A stretch of DNA of 64,000 nucleotides from Paracidovorax oryzae ATCC 19882 (GCF_000687165.1 NZ_JMKU01000014.1:99715-163714), one strand, 5' to 3'. Positions 27,280 to 36,429 are shown, counted from the first letter of the stretch. Notes: generated by a model from the letters alone, not told the origin. Program-made: numbers and translations.

Positions 27280-28008
27280 ATGGCCTCCCGCTCTTCCTCC
27301 CCTCCTCCACCCTCCGCGCCATCGCCCCGCCGCGCCCGCCGCAAGGAAGCGCGTCCGGGCGAGTTGCTCGAGGCCGCGCTCGACCTGTTCGTGGAGCGCG
27401 GCTATGCCGCCACCAAGGTGGACGAGGTGGCGGCGAGGGCCGGGGTGTCCAAGGGCACGCTGTTCCTGTATTTCCCGAGCAAGGAAGACCTCTTCAAGGA
27501 AGTCGTGCGCCAGAACCTGGCCCGGCATTTCGCCGAATGGGACGTGGAAATCGAGCACTATCCCCACAGCACGGCCGAACTGCTGCGCCATGCCTACGAA
27601 CTCTGGTGGACGCACATCGGTGCCACCAAGGCCTCCGGCATCTCCAAGCTCGTGCTGAGCGAGGCGCACAACTTTCCGGACATCGCGGCTTTCTACCGCG
27701 ACGAGGTCGTGCTTCCCGGCAACCGCCTCATCCGCCGCCTGCTCGAGCGCGGCGTGCAGCGGGGCGAGTTCCGCGAGCTCGACCTCGACTGCGCAGTGCA
27801 GGTCGTGGCCGCGCCGCTCGTGTTCATGATGATGTGGCGCCATTCGGGTGTCTGCATGCCGGAGTCGGACGAGGTGACGCCGCAACGCTTCATCGACGCG
27901 CAGGTGGACAACCTGCTGGCGGGCTTCTGCGTGCGGCAGGACGGGGTCGCCGCGGTGCCGCAGGCACAGCAGCCGGGCCGCGCGCCTAAAATCGACGGTT
28001 TGTCCTGA
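27280..28008 (+). CDS. TetR/AcrR-family transcriptional regulator
   Basis: A 242-residue regulator from the ATG at 27280. Helix-turn-helix at about residues 22-68: RPGELLEAALDLFVERGYAATKVDEVAARAGVSKGTLFLYFPSKEDLFKEVV, a strong TetR match. The C-terminal ligand domain (about 80-200) is helical. The tail after residue 210 is Pro/Ala/Gln-rich and unstructured. It precedes pcm-rhodanese-tolC on the same strand. A palindrome sits directly before its start codon, suggesting autoregulation and possibly control of the downstream TolC gene. No drug pump gene is adjacent; the ligand is unknown. Confidence 0.9.
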   Translation: MASRSSSPPPPSAPSPRRARRKEARPGELLEAALDLFVERGYAATKVDEVAARAGVSKGTLFLYFPSKEDLFKEVVRQNLARHFAEWDVEIEHYPHSTAELLRHAYELWWTHIGATKASGISKLVLSEAHNFPDIAAFYRDEVVLPGNRLIRRLLERGVQRGEFRELDLDCAVQVVAAPLVFMMMWRHSGVCMPESDEVTPQRFIDAQVDNLLAGFCVRQDGVAAVPQAQQPGRAPKIDGLS

Positions 28009-28032
28009 TCCCGTGCACCGGAGAAATCCCCC

Positions 28033-28743
28033 ATGACCCTTCCCTACAACACGACCGCCGACGCCAGCGATCCCGTGACGCTGTCCCGCTACAACATGAT
28101 CGAGCAGCAGATCCGCCCGTGGAACGTGCTCGACACCGAGGTGCTGGATCTGCTGAACGTCGTGCGCCGCGAGGATTTCGTGCCCCCGGCCTACCGCGGC
28201 ATGGCGTTCATGGACATGGAGATCCCTCTCAACCCTTCCGCCGAGGAAGCCCAGCGCCTGGGCCAGTGCATGCTGGCTCCGCGCGTGGAAGCCCGCATGC
28301 TGCAGGACCTGCAGGTCAAGCCGACCGACCGGGTGCTGGAGATCGGCGCCGGCTCCGGCTACATGGCGGCCCTGCTCGCGCACCGCGCCGAGCATGTGGT
28401 CACGCTGGAGATCGTGCCCGACCTGGTGGAATTCGCCCGCGAGAACCTGCTGAGCGCCGGCATCGACAACGTGACGGTGCGCCAGGGCGACGGTGCGCGC
28501 GACGCAATCCCGGACGGCCCGTTCGACGTCATCGTGCTGAGCGGCTCGGTGCACGAAGTGCCCCAGCACCTGCTGGCGCTGCTGCGCGAAGGCGGCCGCC
28601 TGGCCGCGATCACCGGTGACGAGCCCGTGATGCGCGCCACCTTCGTGCGCCGCACGGGCGACCGTTTCGCGGCCACCTATCCGTGGGACACCAACGCATC
28701 GCGCCTGCTGCACTTCCCGGAGCGCCCCCGCTTCACCTTCTGA
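28033..28743 (+). CDS. pcm: Protein-L-isoaspartate O-methyltransferase-like methyltransferase
   Basis: A 236-residue SAM-dependent enzyme of the PCMT family. Seen: YNMIEQQIRPWNVLD, VVRREDFVPPAYRGMAFMDMEIPL, the SAM-binding motif I RVLEIGAGSGYMAALLAHRAEHVVTLEI, and FDVIVLSGSVHEVPQHLLALLREGGRLAAITGD. Classical Pcm repairs isoaspartyl damage; this beta-proteobacterial variant begins with the MxxQQIRPW motif. It lies 24 bp after the TetR gene and 17 bp before the rhodanese gene, so one transcript is likely. Confidence 0.9.
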   Translation: MTLPYNTTADASDPVTLSRYNMIEQQIRPWNVLDTEVLDLLNVVRREDFVPPAYRGMAFMDMEIPLNPSAEEAQRLGQCMLAPRVEARMLQDLQVKPTDRVLEIGAGSGYMAALLAHRAEHVVTLEIVPDLVEFARENLLSAGIDNVTVRQGDGARDAIPDGPFDVIVLSGSVHEVPQHLLALLREGGRLAAITGDEPVMRATFVRRTGDRFAATYPWDTNASRLLHFPERPRFTF

Positions 28744-28760
28744 CACAGGACCTCTCTTCC

Positions 28761-29111
28761 ATGATCGACCAAGTACGTCCCGCCCAGCTCGACGCATGGT
28801 TCTCCGCCCAGGCCGGCGGTGGACGCCCCCTGGTGCTGGACGTGCGCGAGCCCTGGGAATTGCAGACCGCGAGCGTGCGCGCTCCGGAAGGCGGCGGATT
28901 CGACATCGCCGCCATTCCCATGGGCGAGATCCCCGCCCGGCTCGGCGACCTGGATGCGGAGCGCCCCGTCGCCTGCCTGTGCCACCACGGCATGCGCAGC
29001 CTGCGGGTGGCGGCTTTCCTCGAACAGCACGGATTCCAGCGGCTGGCCAACATCTCGGGCGGCATCGACGCCTGGTCGCACGAGCGCGACCCCGGGGTGC
29101 CCCGCTACTGA
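28761..29111 (+). CDS. Rhodanese-domain sulfurtransferase
   Basis: A 116-residue single-domain rhodanese. PLVLDVREPWELQTASV is the N-terminal signature, IPMGEIPARLGDL the middle, and the active-site loop is CLCHHGMRSLRVAAFLEQHGF with the catalytic Cys in CHHGMRS; the C-terminus has NISGGIDAWSHE. It moves sulfane sulfur or handles thiols. ATG at 28761 is chosen because it begins the domain; the longer upstream frame runs through pcm. It lies between pcm and tolC, an arrangement common in Burkholderiales. Confidence 0.9.
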   Translation: MIDQVRPAQLDAWFSAQAGGGRPLVLDVREPWELQTASVRAPEGGGFDIAAIPMGEIPARLGDLDAERPVACLCHHGMRSLRVAAFLEQHGFQRLANISGGIDAWSHERDPGVPRY

Positions 29112-29210
29112 CATCGCGGTAACGGCTCCGCGCCCGCCCTCCAGGAGGCCGGGCGGGATGCCTGCCGCCCGAACGGTCCGCCCCACAGTTCATCAGCCAG
29201 GAAGAGACGC

Positions 29211-30566
29211 TTGTCCGCCATGACCTCCCGACGCACGCAACTGCATTCCCGCCGCGCTGCCGGCGCACTGGCCTTCGTCCTCGCGGCGGCGGCCGGAACC
29301 GTCTCCGCGCAGAGCCTGCCGGAGCTCTACGAACTGGCGCAGGGCTACGACGCCCCGCTGCAATCGGCGCTGGCCGATGCGCAGGCCGCGGGCAGCCGCG
29401 CGGAGCAGGCGCGCGCCGGGCTGCTTCCTAGCGCGGGGCTCTCGGCGGGCACCTCCTATACCCGCACCGACGTGAACCGTCCGCCGCTGGATATCGGCAC
29501 GCCGCAGCAGGCGGCGGGCATCACGGCCTCGCAGCCGCTGTACCGCCCTGCCAACCGCATCGCGTTCGAGCAGGGGCAGCGCGGCGCCGACATCGCCCAG
29601 GCCCGCGTAGAGGCCGCGCGCCAGGACCTGGTCGTGCGGCTGGCGCAGGCCTATTTCGACGTGCTGGCGGCCCGGGACACCCTCACCTTCCTGCAGGCCC
29701 AGAAAGCCGCGGTGTCGGAACAGCGCGCCTCGGCACAGCGCAATTTCGAGGTGGGCAACGCCACCATCACCGATTCGCGCGAGGCCCAGGCGCGCTTCGA
29801 CCTCGTCGAGGCCCAGGAGATCGCGGCGGACAACGACCTGCGCGTCAAGCAGCTCGCGCTGGAGCAGCTGGTGGGCCGGCCGGGCGTCTCTCCCCTGCCT
29901 CTGGCGCAGCCCGTGCAGTTGCCCACCGTGGCGCCGGCCGATGCGGAAGCATGGGTGCGGACGGCGGACGAGCTGCAGCCGCAGTTGCGCCAGGCCACCA
30001 TCGCGCTGGACGTGGCGCGGCTGGAAACGCGCAAGGCCGAGACCGGTCACCTGCCCACGGTGGACCTGCAGGCGGGCTACAACGTGGTCCGCAACCCCAA
30101 CGGCACCACCACGCTCCCGCACATCCATTCCACCGCCCGCGCCGCCACGGTCGGCGTGCAGATGACGCTGCCGCTGTTCGCGGGATTCGCGGTGCAGAAC
30201 CGCATCCGCGAAACCCTGTCGCTGGAGGACAAGGCCCGCGCGGACCTGGAAAATGCCCGCCGCACCGTGGCGCAGGCCGTGCGCAGCGCCTTCTTCGGCG
30301 TGCAGTCCGGCCAGGGCCAGGTCCGTGCGCTGGAGGCCGCGGAGGCATCGAGCCAGAGCGCGCTGGAGGCCAACCGCCTGGGCTACCAGGTGGGCGTGCG
30401 GGTGAACATCGATGTGCTCAATGCACAGAGCCAGCTCTACCAGACCAAGCGCGACCTGGCCCAGGCGCGCTACAACGTGCTGCTGGGCACGCTGAAGCTG
30501 CGCCAGGCCGCAGGCACGCTGGCGCCCGAAGACCTGCGGGCCGTGGACGCGATCACTGCGCATTGA
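29211..30566 (+). CDS. tolC: TolC-family outer-membrane efflux protein
   Basis: A 451-residue outer-membrane channel for tripartite pumps and type I secretion. Signal peptide (AAGALAFVLAAAAGTVSAQ), then two TolC repeats: SLPELYELAQGYDAPLQSALADAQAAGSR and AYFDVLAARDTLTFLQAQKAAVSEQRASAQRNFEVGNATITDSREAQARFDL, with the second-half equivalents ending in SSQSALEANRLGYQVGVRVNIDVLNAQSQLYQTKRDLAQARYNVLLGTLKLRQAAG. The TTG at 29211 has a well-spaced GGAAG upstream; the ATG at 29220 is the alternative. It follows pcm and the rhodanese gene. Confidence 0.92.
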   Translation: MSAMTSRRTQLHSRRAAGALAFVLAAAAGTVSAQSLPELYELAQGYDAPLQSALADAQAAGSRAEQARAGLLPSAGLSAGTSYTRTDVNRPPLDIGTPQQAAGITASQPLYRPANRIAFEQGQRGADIAQARVEAARQDLVVRLAQAYFDVLAARDTLTFLQAQKAAVSEQRASAQRNFEVGNATITDSREAQARFDLVEAQEIAADNDLRVKQLALEQLVGRPGVSPLPLAQPVQLPTVAPADAEAWVRTADELQPQLRQATIALDVARLETRKAETGHLPTVDLQAGYNVVRNPNGTTTLPHIHSTARAATVGVQMTLPLFAGFAVQNRIRETLSLEDKARADLENARRTVAQAVRSAFFGVQSGQGQVRALEAAEASSQSALEANRLGYQVGVRVNIDVLNAQSQLYQTKRDLAQARYNVLLGTLKLRQAAGTLAPEDLRAVDAITAH

Positions 30567-30602
30567 CACCCCCTGTGGCGGACGCCGCGGGGCGGGCTGG
30601 CC

Positions 30603-32156
30603 TCATCCCGGCGGCATTTCGGGGTTCAGCACCTTCTCCACCGTGGCGCGCGTCCGTGCACGGGGCTCCAGTTCCTGCAGGAACGGGTCGCCCAGCAGTT
30701 CCTCGGCCGTGCTGCGAGCGTCCGGTTGCCTGCCGATCATGCGGTTGATGAACCGCACCGCCGCGTCCAGCCGGCCTGGCGCGACCGCTCTCAGGGCGGG
30801 CGCGAACGGAAAGTCCTCCACGGTCCGCGACCCGGACATGCCCGCCATGCCGAGCTGGTATCCCGGCGCCTTGAGCAGGCGCACCAGCAACTGGGCCGCC
30901 GCATACACGTCGCTGCGGTGTTCCGCCCGCGCGGCGTGCATGTCCATGTAGCCTGCGGTGCCCTGCGCCCTCGGCCCACCCGGCTCTGCGCCCTGCCCCA
31001 TGTCCAGCAGCCGGAACATGCCGCGTTGCCGGTCATACATCACGTTGTTGTGGGAGATGTCCTGGTGGACCACGCCTTCGTCGTGGAACCGCGCCAGGGC
31101 GATGAGCACGTCCGCGATCATGGTGCGCGCCATCTCCAGGTGCGCCGGCGCAGCGACGTCGCCGTCTTCCAGGGCGTACGGGGCCTCGCCGATCAGTTCG
31201 GCGGCCTGCACGCCGTCGATCCGCTCCGACAGGATGCCCAGCCGGCTCCCGATCTGGACGAGCCCGCACACTTGCATGACCTGGGAGGTTCCCCGCAGCG
31301 AGATGGCCACCTGGAACTCCTGGTGGATGCGGTCCTTGTGCGCCTCGATGGCTTGCCGGAGGGCCTCGCCGTCCTGCGGCGCCTGCGCATGCAGCCGCGG
31401 TGGCAGGCGGTCTTCGGGATCGAGGGAGAGCATGGCCTTGAACACGAAGTCCCGCCCATGGTCCTCGCCGCCCTGCATGAAATTCCTCGCCAGCCGGACG
31501 GCATACACCTCGCCGGACGCGCCGCCCCCGATGCGCTGCCATGCCGTTCCGGCAGCGTCCGGCCCGTCCCAGGCCGCATCGAGATCGACCCGCTCGAACC
31601 CCTGCCGCACCTCGGCCGCACCCGGCTTCAGCGCCGCCAGCCGCGCTTCCCAGCCGGGCGGGCTGCCCATGGAATGCACCACGTGCGGGCTCAGGACGCC
31701 GGCATTGGAGGAGGCACGCAGTTCCGCCCGCCACCGGCGCTCCCGCCTCAATGCGCGGACGGGGCTCCAGCATGCACCGTCGAGTTCCCGGGCGATCGGC
31801 GTGGATGGGTCCAGCAGGGATGCCAGCGAGGGGGGCTGGCTGCTGCCCGCACCGTGCGAGGGGCTGGCGCGCCCCGCGCCGGACCGTCCCCCATGATCGA
31901 AAGACGATGGCGAGCGCGGGAGGACGAAGGTGCTGGCGCGGCGCAGGGCATCGAGCGATGCCAGCCGCGGTGCGCGCTCTGCCGACGGCCCCTCGCCGGA
32001 CTGCCCGCGCCGGCGTGCCAGCAGCGGCACATGGGCGACGGACTGCGGTCCTGGCGGGCGCGGCGGGCCGGGGTGAGCCGCCTCCGGATTTGCAGTCCCC
32101 TCGCCGTCACGGGCCGGGCGTACCGAGGGAATGGAAAGCGGAGGCAGGCCGGCCAT
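30603..32156 (-). CDS. Candidate type III effector with protein-kinase domain
   Basis: A 517-residue protein with a Pro/Ser/Arg-rich, disordered N-terminus (about 1-130) and a eukaryotic-like kinase domain (about 205-490). Visible kinase elements: glycine loop IGGGASGEVYAV (210-215), the ATP-anchoring Lys in FVFKAM (Lys240), catalytic loop VVHQDISHNNVMYD (His364, Asp366, Asn371), a DFG-equivalent LLDMGQG (Asp385), activation-segment end GTAGYMDM and HRSDVYAA (Asp416). All residues for catalysis are present. A perfect PIP box lies 73 bp upstream. Size and layout recall kinase effectors such as XopAU, but identity is not claimed. It is divergent in orientation from tolC, whose stop lies 36 bp away. 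Confidence 0.75.
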   Translation of the reverse strand: MAGLPPLSIPSVRPARDGEGTANPEAAHPGPPRPPGPQSVAHVPLLARRRGQSGEGPSAERAPRLASLDALRRASTFVLPRSPSSFDHGGRSGAGRASPSHGAGSSQPPSLASLLDPSTPIARELDGACWSPVRALRRERRWRAELRASSNAGVLSPHVVHSMGSPPGWEARLAALKPGAAEVRQGFERVDLDAAWDGPDAAGTAWQRIGGGASGEVYAVRLARNFMQGGEDHGRDFVFKAMLSLDPEDRLPPRLHAQAPQDGEALRQAIEAHKDRIHQEFQVAISLRGTSQVMQVCGLVQIGSRLGILSERIDGVQAAELIGEAPYALEDGDVAAPAHLEMARTMIADVLIALARFHDEGVVHQDISHNNVMYDRQRGMFRLLDMGQGAEPGGPRAQGTAGYMDMHAARAEHRSDVYAAAQLLVRLLKAPGYQLGMAGMSGSRTVEDFPFAPALRAVAPGRLDAAVRFINRMIGRQPDARSTAEELLGDPFLQELEPRARTRATVEKVLNPEMPPG

Positions 32157-32228
32157 GGTCGTGGTGGAGGGGGATCCTGGAGGAGGCCCCGATTGCAGCG
32201 ATGGCGGCGGTGCCGCGCCACCCCCCTT

Positions 32229-32253
32229 CCGAAGCGCCGCACCCGCCGCCGAA
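32229..32253 (-). promoter_or_regulatory. Perfect PIP box (HrpX-type) upstream of the kinase effector candidate
   Basis: On the minus strand: TTCGG, exactly 15 bases, TTCGG, matching TTCGB-N15-TTCGB. Its proximal edge is 73 bp from the ATG at 32156. No exact YANNNT box was found 30-32 bases downstream; the region there is GC-rich with only partial matches, so activity is less certain than for the site at 9754-9778. Confidence 0.7.
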
Positions 32254-32273
32254 GCGGCACCGGGCCGGGCACG

Positions 32274-34967
32274 TCACAACTGGTGCGCCACCAGCTTGAA
32301 ATCCGGATCGTCCGGATAGGCTCGCACCTCGAAGCCCAGCCGGCGCATCAGCTTGAGCATGCTCGGGTTGCCGGCCAGCACCAGGCCCTGGATCTCGGTG
32401 AGGCCCTTGTCGCGCGCGGCCTCCATGATGCTCAGCATGAGCCGCGATCCCAGTCCGCGGCCGTTGAAATCGTCGGCCACCACCAGCGCGAATTCGCAAC
32501 TGGTCTGGTCCGGATTCGTCACGTAGCGCGATACGCCGACGATGCGCTCGGTGTTGCGGATCTCCCCGTCCTCGCCCGCGCTGCGCTCGCGGTGCACGGC
32601 GACCAGGGCCATCTCCCGGTCGTAGTCGATCAGCGTGAAGCGCGCCAGCATGGACGCGGGCAGTTCCGCGATCTGCGATATGTAGCGGAAATACCGGCTT
32701 TCCGGCGACAGCTCCTTCACGAGCCGCTGCAGCATCTGCGCGTCGTCGGGCCGCACGGGCCGCACCAGGAACTCGCCCCCGCCGCGCATCGGCCAGAGCT
32801 GCTCGTAGCGCGCCGGGTACGGCAGGATCGCCAGGTGTCCGTAGCCCTCGCTGCGGCCGGTGGCACCCTGGGCGGTGTCGCGCACCACGATGCGCGCATC
32901 CACCGCGACCACGCCGCCGGCATCCACGATCAGGGGGTTGATGTCCATCTCGCGCAGCTGCGGCAGCGCGCACACCATTTCCGAGACGCGCAGCAGGGTC
33001 TGCTCCAGCGCGTCGCGGTCCACGGCGCTGGCGCCGCGCCATTCGCCCAGCGTCTCCGCCACGCGCGAGCGTTCGATGAGCCGGCGTGCCAGGAACTGGT
33101 TGAGCGGCGGCAGTTCCATCGCGCGGTCGTCGATCAGCTCGATCATGGTGCCGCCCGCGCCGAAGGTGATCACCGGCCCGAACGGGTCGTCCGTCACCAG
33201 GCCGATGCAGATTTCACGCCCGCGCCGCGCCCGCGCCATCTTCTGCACCGTCACGCCGTTGATGCGCGCGCCGGGCTGCAGGCGCGCCACCCGCTGCACC
33301 ATGTCGGTATAGGCATCGCGCGCGGCCGTGCCCGTGTGGATGTCCAGGGCCACCCCGCCCACGTCGGACTTGTGCGCGATGTCGGGTGAATCGATCTTCA
33401 GCGCCACGGGAAAGCCCAGCTGCGTGGCGATCATCATCGCCTCGTGCGCGCTGCGCGCGAGCAGGGTCTTGGTGACCGGCACCTGGAAGGCCGCGAGCAG
33501 CGTCTTGGACTCCATCTCGGTCAGCACATGGCGGCGCTCGGCCAGCACGCTTTCGATCATCAGGCGCGCGCCCTCGATGTCGGGCTTGGAGAGGGCCGAG
33601 AGCGGCGGCGGCGTCTGCTGCAGCAGCTGCTGGTTCTGGTAGAACGAGGCGATGTTGCCGAACGCGCCCACCGCGGCTTCGGGCGTGCGGAAGTTCGGAA
33701 TGGCGGCGGCGCGCAGCGCCTCGCGCGCCGGCCCCACGGTGGCGTCGCCCATCCAGCAGGCGAGCAGCGGCTTGCCCATGAGGCGCTTGGCATCGGCCAG
33801 CGCCTGCGCGACCTCGGTGGAGTCGGTGCCCGGCTTGGGCGAGTGGATGGCCAGCACGCCGTCGATCTGCCGGTCCTTCTCGGCCGCCTCGATGGCGGCG
33901 CGGTAGTGCGCGGGCCCGGCCTCCTCCGAAAGGTCGATCAGGTCGGCGAGCGAGGCCAGGGGCGGCAGCTGCGGCGCCAGAGCACGCGCGGCATCGGGCG
34001 ACAGGCGACCCATCTCCAGCAGGATCTCGTTCACCCAGTCTGCGGCGAGCACGCCCGGGCCGCCGCCATTGGTGATCAGGGCAAGCCGCCGGCCCACCGG
34101 CCGGTAACGCGACGCCAGGCACTTGGCCGCTGAGAACAGCTCCACGAACGAACGCACGCGCACCGCGCCGGCGCGCCGCAGCGCGGCATCGAACACGTCG
34201 TCGCTGCCCACGATGGTGCCGCTGTGGGTCTGGGCCGCCTCGTTGCCGGCGGGCTTGCGGCCGGCCTTGAGCACCACCACGGGCTTGGCGTTGGCGGCCG
34301 AGCGCAGTGCGCTCATGAAGCGCCGCGCGCTGCCGATGCCCTCCATGTACACCACGATGCTCTGGGTGCGCCCGTCGTTGGCCAGGAAATCCAGCACCTG
34401 GGCGATGTCCACGTCGGTGTTCGGCCCCAGCGACACCACGGTGGAAAAGCCCACGGCATTCTTGTGCGCCCAGTCGAGGATGGACGCCGTCAACGCGCCG
34501 GACTGGCACACGAGCGCCAGCGAGCCCTCGCGCGCCAGCGGTCCGGCCGCGCTCGCATTGAGCTGCAGGTGCGGCCGCTGCAGGCCCAGCGAGTTGGGTC
34601 CGAGCAGGTGCACGCCCTCGCGGCGCGCGATCTTCTTGAGCTTGAGTGCACCGTCCGCATCCATACCGTGCGACAGCACCAGCGCGGCACGGCAGCCGAT
34701 GCGGCCGGCGACTTCGAGCGCGGCGGCCGTGTCCTGCGGCGGCAGCGCGATCACGGCCAGGTCGGCGCGCGTCTGCGCCAGGTCGGCCAGCGTGCCGCTG
34801 GTATGGATGTCGAGGAACTGCAGCGTGCCCGTGAAGCGCTGCGCGCGCAGCGCCTCGTGCAGGGCGTGCGCGGCGGGGGTGAGGGTCTCGGGTGCGTCCG
34901 CGCGCCCCGCCAGCACGGCGATGGAACTGGGCGCGAACAACGGGGTGAGGTAGTGCTTGTCGAGCAT
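32274..34967 (-). CDS. Acyl-CoA synthetase (ADP-forming)/GNAT fusion, Pat-type lysine acetyltransferase
   Basis: An 897-residue fusion. Domains in order: CoA-binding Rossmann (about 1-130, LFAPSSIAVLAGR), ligase-CoA (about 140-460) with LGPNSLGLQRP, VCQSGALTASILDWA, SLGPNTDVDIAQVLDFLAND and ITNGGGPGVLAADW, ATP-grasp (about 490-710, GFPVALKIDSPDIAHKSDVGGV, QLREMDINPLIVDAGGVVAVDARI) and a C-terminal GNAT domain (about 735-895, VRPVRPDDAQMLQRLVKELSPESRYFRY, FALVVADDFNGRGLGSRLML). This is the PatZ/YfiQ architecture, which acetylates and silences enzymes such as acetyl-CoA synthetase. The His needed in true ADP-forming ligases is replaced by Asn (LGPNSLG), as expected for a regulator. ATG at 34967 chosen. 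Confidence 0.9.
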   Translation of the reverse strand: MLDKHYLTPLFAPSSIAVLAGRADAPETLTPAAHALHEALRAQRFTGTLQFLDIHTSGTLADLAQTRADLAVIALPPQDTAAALEVAGRIGCRAALVLSHGMDADGALKLKKIARREGVHLLGPNSLGLQRPHLQLNASAAGPLAREGSLALVCQSGALTASILDWAHKNAVGFSTVVSLGPNTDVDIAQVLDFLANDGRTQSIVVYMEGIGSARRFMSALRSAANAKPVVVLKAGRKPAGNEAAQTHSGTIVGSDDVFDAALRRAGAVRVRSFVELFSAAKCLASRYRPVGRRLALITNGGGPGVLAADWVNEILLEMGRLSPDAARALAPQLPPLASLADLIDLSEEAGPAHYRAAIEAAEKDRQIDGVLAIHSPKPGTDSTEVAQALADAKRLMGKPLLACWMGDATVGPAREALRAAAIPNFRTPEAAVGAFGNIASFYQNQQLLQQTPPPLSALSKPDIEGARLMIESVLAERRHVLTEMESKTLLAAFQVPVTKTLLARSAHEAMMIATQLGFPVALKIDSPDIAHKSDVGGVALDIHTGTAARDAYTDMVQRVARLQPGARINGVTVQKMARARRGREICIGLVTDDPFGPVITFGAGGTMIELIDDRAMELPPLNQFLARRLIERSRVAETLGEWRGASAVDRDALEQTLLRVSEMVCALPQLREMDINPLIVDAGGVVAVDARIVVRDTAQGATGRSEGYGHLAILPYPARYEQLWPMRGGGEFLVRPVRPDDAQMLQRLVKELSPESRYFRYISQIAELPASMLARFTLIDYDREMALVAVHRERSAGEDGEIRNTERIVGVSRYVTNPDQTSCEFALVVADDFNGRGLGSRLMLSIMEAARDKGLTEIQGLVLAGNPSMLKLMRRLGFEVRAYPDDPDFKLVAHQL

Positions 34968-35127
34968 GGCAGGCGGCGGTCCCGCGGAGAAGGCGCGGGA
35001 CAAGGAACGGTCTGCCGTCGATTGTGCGCCACGGGATCGCCATGTGCTGAGCGGCAGGTCAAAGATCGAATTCACGCTCCCGGAGTCATTCGGGCTGCGC
35101 CGGAGACTCGGCCGCGGCCGGCAGACT

Positions 35128-36429
35128 TCAGCGCCCCTGCAGTTGATGCACCACGGCCGCTGCCGTGGCCCGCGCGGCGCCCTGGTGCGCCTGGGTGAAA
35201 GCCAGTGCACGGTTCCCGGTGGCTGCTAGCGCGGCCGCGTCGTGCACCAGGGCCCTGGCGGCCGCAACGCCTTCAGCCATGTCGGCCACGCGCAGCGCGG
35301 CGCCCGCTTCGCAGGCGAGCCGCGCCGCCTCGGCGAAGTTGAAGGTGTGCGGGCCGGTGACCACGGGGCAGCCGCAGGCCGCGGCTTCGATCAGGTTCTG
35401 CCCGCCCAGCGGCGCGAAGCTGCCGCCCAGCAGGGCCGCGTGCGCCATGCCGTAGTAGAGCGCCATCTCGCCCAGCGAATCGCCCAGCCACACGTCCGCC
35501 GCGCCAGGCGCACCGGCCCAGCCACTGCGGCTGGAGACCGTGAGGCCGGCCGCCTCGATGCGCTGGCGCACCTCGGCCACGCGCTGCGGATGGCGCGGCA
35601 CGACCAGCCACTGCACGCCGGCATGGGCCATGCCTCCAGCGGTGAACTGCAAGGCATGCAAAGCCTCCAGCCAAAGCGCTTCCTCGCCCTCGCGGCTGCT
35701 GGCCAGCAGAACCACCGGGCGCGGACTGGCGTCGCGCCACGCCCTGCCCTGCGCCAGCTGCGCCGCATCGGGCACCACGTCGAATTTCACGTTGCCGAAG
35801 ACGCCCTCCACCCGGGCGCCGGCCGCACGCAGGCGTCCGGCATCGGACTCGGTCTGCGCCCAGGCCGCCGACAGGCCTGCATAGGCAGGCCGCGCCAGCC
35901 AGGCCCAGCGACGCGCGCCGGCCAGCGACTTCTCGTTGAGACGGGCATTGGCCAGCACCAGCGGAATGCCGCGCTGCCGGCAGCCCGCCACCAGATTGGG
36001 CCAGATCTCGGTTTCCATCAGCACGCCGATCGCGGGCCGGAAATGCTCCAGGAAGCGGCCGACGGCTCCGGGCGTGTCCCACGGCTGCCAGGCCTGCAAG
36101 TCTCCGGACTGCAGCAACCTTGCTCCTTCTGCACGCCCTGTGGCAGTGCCGTGGGTCAACAGCAGGCGCATGCCGGGCAATTGGGTGCGTAACTCTTTCA
36201 GCAGGATGGCCGCTGCACGGGTTTCACCCAGCGACACTGCATGGATCCAGACCAGCGGCCCGGCCGGCGAATCGCTCCCTGCTGCCGCGGCCTGGCCATA
36301 GCGCCCGAAGCGCTCCTCCACCGCATGGCCGTAGCCCGGCTCGGCCACGGCGCGGCGTCGAAGCTTGCGCAACAGCAGGGGCCGCACGGCCCACATGAGC
36401 GCGGAGTAGACGGTGCGCGAGAAGCTCAC
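35128..36429 (-). CDS. waaA: 3-deoxy-D-manno-octulosonic acid (Kdo) transferase
   Basis: Adds Kdo to lipid IVA in LPS core synthesis at the inner membrane. The 433-residue protein shows an N-terminal hydrophobic anchor (VYSALMWAVRPLLLRKLRRR), GPLVWIHAVSLGETRAAAILLKEL with the essential Glu, LLTHGTATGRAEG, RPAIGVLMETEIWPNLVAGCRQRGIPLVLANARLNEKS, FGNVKFDVVPDA and the GT30 C-terminal GGSFAPLGGQNLIEAAACGCPVVTGPHTFNF. The GTG at 36429 overlaps the stop of the upstream amidohydrolase gene (GTGA); an ATG at 36444 in the same frame is the alternative. Confidence 0.93.
   Translation of the reverse strand: MSFSRTVYSALMWAVRPLLLRKLRRRAVAEPGYGHAVEERFGRYGQAAAAGSDSPAGPLVWIHAVSLGETRAAAILLKELRTQLPGMRLLLTHGTATGRAEGARLLQSGDLQAWQPWDTPGAVGRFLEHFRPAIGVLMETEIWPNLVAGCRQRGIPLVLANARLNEKSLAGARRWAWLARPAYAGLSAAWAQTESDAGRLRAAGARVEGVFGNVKFDVVPDAAQLAQGRAWRDASPRPVVLLASSREGEEALWLEALHALQFTAGGMAHAGVQWLVVPRHPQRVAEVRQRIEAAGLTVSSRSGWAGAPGAADVWLGDSLGEMALYYGMAHAALLGGSFAPLGGQNLIEAAACGCPVVTGPHTFNFAEAARLACEAGAALRVADMAEGVAAARALVHDAAALAATGNRALAFTQAHQGAARATAAAVVHQLQGR

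Noticed and set aside
32190..32200. A -10 box for the PIP promoter of the kinase gene
   Set aside because: No exact YANNNT was found at 30-32 bases; only partial matches were seen, so none is listed.
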